Assembly: GCF_035818675.1 (NCBI RefSeq)
Contig: NZ_JAYKZZ010000004.1
Location: 310,001 to 374,000 of the forward strand
DNA from: Parapedobacter flavus
Lineage (GTDB): Bacteria; Bacteroidota; Bacteroidia; Sphingobacteriales; Sphingobacteriaceae
DNA: 64,000 nt
Reading direction: 5' to 3'
Part shown: positions 61,307 through 64,000 of the stretch, one piece after another
Position numbering within the stretch: position 1 is the stretch's first letter
Layout of the letters: every line of letters begins with the position of its first letter
Position numbers and translations under genes: made by a program
The notes under the pieces: model-generated
What the model was told of the DNA's origin: nothing
The model's input: the letters and a program-made list of their open reading frames with translations, nothing else
Database searches by the model: none

Positions 61307-62764
61307 ATGAAAATATTCAAGTTATCCGTACTTTGTTTACTGTCCCTTTTATCGTGTCAGGAGAATCCCAATCGGAAACCAAACGTATTATTCATTGCCG
61401 TTGATGACTTAAATGATTGGACGACGCTGTTTGATGCGACTAATCCTATCCGTACTCCCCATATTGATCGCCTTGCATCCCAGGGCGCTTTCTTTACGCA
61501 TGCATATTGTTCTTCACCAGCTTGCAATCCGTCACGGGCATCCCTACTCACGGGTAGGCGTCCGCATAAATCAGGTGTCTATGGGAATAAATCGGATTGG
61601 CGTAGGGCATTACCTGAGGTAGAAACGATTCAGCAGTATTTCATGAAGCATGGCTACTATTCGGCGGGTGCAGGGAAAATTTTCCATCACCATTGGGATG
61701 GTGCGTTCCATGATGCTGAATCTTTCGATGAATTCCAACCGATGCCGGATACTTACCCTGATTCGCCGTTGCCCGCGAAAAAACTAAATGGTTTTGACTG
61801 GTATGGTAGTAAAAACACAGACTGGGGAGCCTGGCCATTGGAGGAGGAAGATGCGGTAGACTATCGGTCGGCGAGCTATGCAGTTGATTTTCTGGATAAA
61901 TCACATGATAAACCGTTCTTTCTCAGTATCGGTATATTCAGACCGCATATGCCATTTTATTCGCCGCCACAATACAGGGAGCAGTACCCACTTGAAAATG
62001 CGGTCATGCCAGCAGTAAAGGCCAACGATTGGGACGATCTCCCTAGTGGGGCAACCCATCTCATGGAAGATACGAAGTGGTTTTGGCGCGGTATGGAGCG
62101 GGCTATGGCTGAAGACCCAAAAGCATGGGCTGACATGGTCACTTCGTACCAGGCAGCCGCGTCCTTTGCCGATGCGCAGATCGGACGTATGTTGGATGCC
62201 CTAGCGCAAAGTGATTATGCAGAGAATACCATCATTGTGCTTTGGAGCGATCATGGTTTCCATGTTGGGGAGAAAGATCATATGGAGAAGTTTGCCTTGT
62301 GGGAAAAGACCACACATGTACCGTTTATCGTAGTGGATCCCCGTCAAATACGGCCAAAGACAGTCGTTCACACCCCTGTTGATCTGACCACGGTTTACCC
62401 AACTCTCATCGAGTTGTGTGGGTTACCTCCCAAGCCCGATTTGGATGGAAGCTCCGTATTACCACTTTTGGAAGATGCCGGTGCGCCATTTCCGCCGGCG
62501 CTGATGACCTATAGGAAGGGAAATCACGCCGTGCGTACAGAGCGTTGGCGATACATCCAATATACGGACGGAACGGAAGAACTGTACGACCACGCCAAAG
62601 ACCACCATGAATGGAATAACCTAGCGACCGAAACACGTTACCATGCGGTACTGGATAGCCTCAGGCAGTTCATTCCGTCGAAAAACGCTAGTGCAGTTGC
62701 TGACATGGTGAAACCATCACAGGTCAAGAGTACGGAATACAAGGCCAATAAAGATAACAGATGA
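61307..62764 (+). CDS. Cys-type sulfatase lipoprotein, iduronate-2-sulfatase-like
   Basis: I chose the ATG at 61307 (MKIFKLSVLCLLSLLSC, a lipoprotein signal); the frame is open back to a GTG at 61286. The 485-residue enzyme has 'NVLFIAVDDLNDW' with the metal-binding DD near 33, CNPSRASLLTGRRP with the formylglycine Cys 73, 'AGAGKIFHHHWDG', and 'IIVLWSDHGFHVGEKDHMEKFALWE' with the late Asp-His. The type is the same as the enzyme at 15866, but the two are only moderately similar. Both may remove sulfate from sialoglycans or from the sugar itself. Lipidation would keep it at the membrane surface, unlike the 15.9-kb enzyme. Confidence 0.9.
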   Translation: MKIFKLSVLCLLSLLSCQENPNRKPNVLFIAVDDLNDWTTLFDATNPIRTPHIDRLASQGAFFTHAYCSSPACNPSRASLLTGRRPHKSGVYGNKSDWRRALPEVETIQQYFMKHGYYSAGAGKIFHHHWDGAFHDAESFDEFQPMPDTYPDSPLPAKKLNGFDWYGSKNTDWGAWPLEEEDAVDYRSASYAVDFLDKSHDKPFFLSIGIFRPHMPFYSPPQYREQYPLENAVMPAVKANDWDDLPSGATHLMEDTKWFWRGMERAMAEDPKAWADMVTSYQAAASFADAQIGRMLDALAQSDYAENTIIVLWSDHGFHVGEKDHMEKFALWEKTTHVPFIVVDPRQIRPKTVVHTPVDLTTVYPTLIELCGLPPKPDLDGSSVLPLLEDAGAPFPPALMTYRKGNHAVRTERWRYIQYTDGTEELYDHAKDHHEWNNLATETRYHAVLDSLRQFIPSKNASAVADMVKPSQVKSTEYKANKDNR

Positions 62765-62805
62765 ATAACATGAAATACACATTACCGGAATGGCTATTAA
62801 TATAA
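62761..62805 (+). other. Micro-ORF (14 codons) overlapping the sulfatase stop
   Basis: The ATG at 62761 overlaps the sulfatase TGA (ATGA) and opens a 14-codon frame, MNNMKYTLPEWLLI. It has no known domain. It may be a coupling element, the start of a lost gene, or chance. The rest of the 146-nt gap to NanA is AT-rich with no clear promoter. Confidence 0.22.
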
Positions 62806-62910
62806 AAACGATTGCATTGCTCGGGGGTAAGCATGCTCTCGTCGTTTCGGACCGATGAATGGTAAGGTAGCTTTTAAATAAAGTTGATAAATTAATAAAT
62901 TTAGAATAGC

Positions 62911-63843
62911 ATGATAAAAATCAATGGGCTTATTGCGGCCACTTTTGCAACATACCACGAAGACGGCTCGCTCGATTTAGAAGGCATATCGCCTTTGGTT
63001 GACAAGTTGGTAAACGATGGATTAAAAGGAATATTCATCTGCGGCACCAACGGCGAAGGGCCGAACCTCACGGTGGAGGAACGGATGGCTGTGGCGGAAC
63101 AATATGTTGCACTGGCGAAAGGAAAGCTCTTTGTGTTTGTGCATGTTGGGCATACGTCCATCGCCGAATCCCAGAAGCTGGCGAGCCACGCCGAAAAAAT
63201 TGGCGCCGACGCCGTATCGGCTGTAGCAGCGTTTTATTTTAAGCCTGTGAACGTGGCCAATCTGGTCGACAGTATGGCGCAGATCGCCGCGGCAGCACCT
63301 GCTACGCCGTTCTATTATTATCACATTCCGGCGCTAACGGGCGTAGGCATGGATATGGTGGATTTCCTTCGTCTCGGCGAAGAGAAAATACCGAATTTGG
63401 CGGGGATAAAATATACGGCCGCCACCATCCACGAATACCAGGCGTGCTTGGCTTACGGTGATGGCAAGTTTGACGTGCTCTACGGTTATGATGAATTGCT
63501 GCTGCCTGCACTGGCTGTAGGGGCGAAAGCAGCGGTGGGAAGTACCTATAACTTTGCCGCTCCGCTGTATATCCGCGTGATGGAACTTTTTGCCCAAGGG
63601 AATATCGAGGAGGCACAGCAAACACAGCTGGTATTGGTCCGCATGATCCGCGAGATGGCCAGGTTTTCACCGATCCCTTCCCAGCGCGCCATCATGGACA
63701 TCTTGGGGTACCCCATGGGGCCTACGCGCTTGCCGTTGGTGCCCCTCAAGCCGGATGAGAAAGAAGTGTTAGCGTCGCGACTGGAGAAAATTGGTTTTTT
63801 GAAAGCGCTGGACGAGGCGAAACCGAAAACGCAAAACGTATGA
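62911..63843 (+). CDS. nanA: N-acetylneuraminate lyase (DapA/NAL family)
   Basis: The 310-residue cytoplasmic enzyme splits N-acetylneuraminate into N-acetylmannosamine and pyruvate, the first step of intracellular sialic acid breakdown. The motif 'GIFICGTNGEGPNLTVEERM' (40-59) binds the carboxylate. Tyr 137 in YYYHIP and the Schiff-base Lys 167 in LAGIKYTA are in their usual places, and 'YGYDELLLPALAVGAKAAVGSTYN' completes the barrel. YYHIP rather than the bacterial DHDPS pattern points to NAL. A gap of 146 nt separates it from the sulfatase, and the next gene overlaps its stop by 4 nt. No ManNAc epimerase or kinase is seen in the window; they may lie beyond the end. Confidence 0.9.
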   Translation: MIKINGLIAATFATYHEDGSLDLEGISPLVDKLVNDGLKGIFICGTNGEGPNLTVEERMAVAEQYVALAKGKLFVFVHVGHTSIAESQKLASHAEKIGADAVSAVAAFYFKPVNVANLVDSMAQIAAAAPATPFYYYHIPALTGVGMDMVDFLRLGEEKIPNLAGIKYTAATIHEYQACLAYGDGKFDVLYGYDELLLPALAVGAKAAVGSTYNFAAPLYIRVMELFAQGNIEEAQQTQLVLVRMIREMARFSPIPSQRAIMDILGYPMGPTRLPLVPLKPDEKEVLASRLEKIGFLKALDEAKPKTQNV

Positions 63844-64000
63844 CGAAACGAGTTGGAAATATTTGGTTGCCGGTGATGGTTTTCACGATGATACAAGCGT
63901 GCGAAAATAAAGGGACGGTAACACATTTCGATTGGCAACAGCTTCAACAGCTACCCGATGCCGTTGGCTTTGCCGGTGCGTATGCCGGCGTAAGCAACGG
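63840..64000 (+). CDS. NanM-type Kelch mutarotase, N-terminal fragment (cut by window end)
   Basis: The ATG at 63840 overlaps the nanA TGA (ATGA) and the frame is open to the window edge (53 codons). It starts with a signal peptide of lipoprotein type (MIQAC, Cys near 21). The first residues after it, 'FDWQQLQQLPDAVGFAGAYAGVSNG', match the start of the NanM protein at 28891 ('LSWNLAGSLPVEKGLSGMVAGVSNG'). It is therefore very likely a second N-acetylneuraminate epimerase, translationally coupled to the lyase. The assignment rests on a short fragment. Confidence 0.72.
   Translation, partial: MTKRVGNIWLPVMVFTMIQACENKGTVTHFDWQQLQQLPDAVGFAGAYAGVSN

Noticed and set aside
1..64000. CRISPR arrays, rRNA, tRNA or long tandem repeats
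   Set aside because: No regularly spaced repeats or RNA-gene signatures were seen on reading through the window.

Overview
The window comes from a Bacteroidota chromosome, most likely a Sphingobacteriales or Sphingobacteriaceae-like organism. The reasons are the repeated SusC/SusD outer-membrane pairs, promoters of the TTTG / TAnnTTTG type, weak Shine-Dalgarno signals and the protein families present. Every gene I accept lies on the + strand. There are about 41 coding genes, none of them a transposase, integrase, tRNA or rRNA. Together they form a very large polysaccharide-utilisation region for sialylated glycans. It holds eight Asp-box (sialidase-like) propellers, four SusC receptors (three paired with SusD in order, one apparently unpaired) plus a truncated SusC, a sialate O-acetylesterase, a second SGNH-type esterase, two Cys-type sulfatases, a GH38-like mannosidase, two NanM-type mutarotases, a sodium/solute symporter and an N-acetylneuraminate lyase.

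Layout. (1) 1-13.9 kb: end of a SusC, its SusD, an unpaired SusC, a RICIN/propeller lipoprotein, then a tight run of O-acetylesterase, GH38-like enzyme and an Lgt-like membrane protein. (2) 14.0-17.4 kb: a FadR-type GntR regulator, a DUF4886 esterase-like protein, and a sulfatase behind its own promoter/operator. (3) 17.4-37.9 kb: a second FadR-type regulator, then a roughly 20-kb operon of two sialidase-like genes, SusC, SusD, two SusE-like surface lipoproteins, NanM, a five-bladed-propeller hydrolase-like protein, two unknown proteins, a Tat-exported dehydrogenase small subunit with a GMC flavoprotein, a symporter and another sialidase-like gene. (4) 37.9-40.7 kb: a decayed third GntR gene, a Tat-exported TIM-barrel protein and a sialidase-like paralogue of the first gene of block 3. 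(5) 40.8-64 kb: a roughly 23-kb operon of a PKD/LamG lipoprotein, NanH sialidase, FAS1-SusC-SusD-FAS1-SusC-SusD, three sialidase-like genes, a sulfatase, NanA and the start of a second NanM.

How it fits together (inference). Surface lipoproteins and SusCD pairs capture and import sialoglycans or released sialic acid. Esterases and sulfatases strip decorations, sialidases release the sugar, NanM equilibrates its anomers, the symporter carries it across the inner membrane and NanA splits it to ManNAc and pyruvate. The GMC/Tat-subunit pair of block 3 suggests an additional periplasmic sugar-oxidation branch.

The most informative new signal is regulatory. A TATGT-NN-TACAT palindrome of the FadR-type GT-N3-AC class lies exactly 4 nt after the -7 box of three promoters, two of which share an identical 26-bp core 25 kb apart. 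A fourth copy lies in the leader of the block-3 operon. With the two FCD-GntR genes, the GntR relic, the paralogous sialidases and an AT-richer block 3 between GC-richer flanks, this suggests that two related sialic-acid loci were merged under one regulon.
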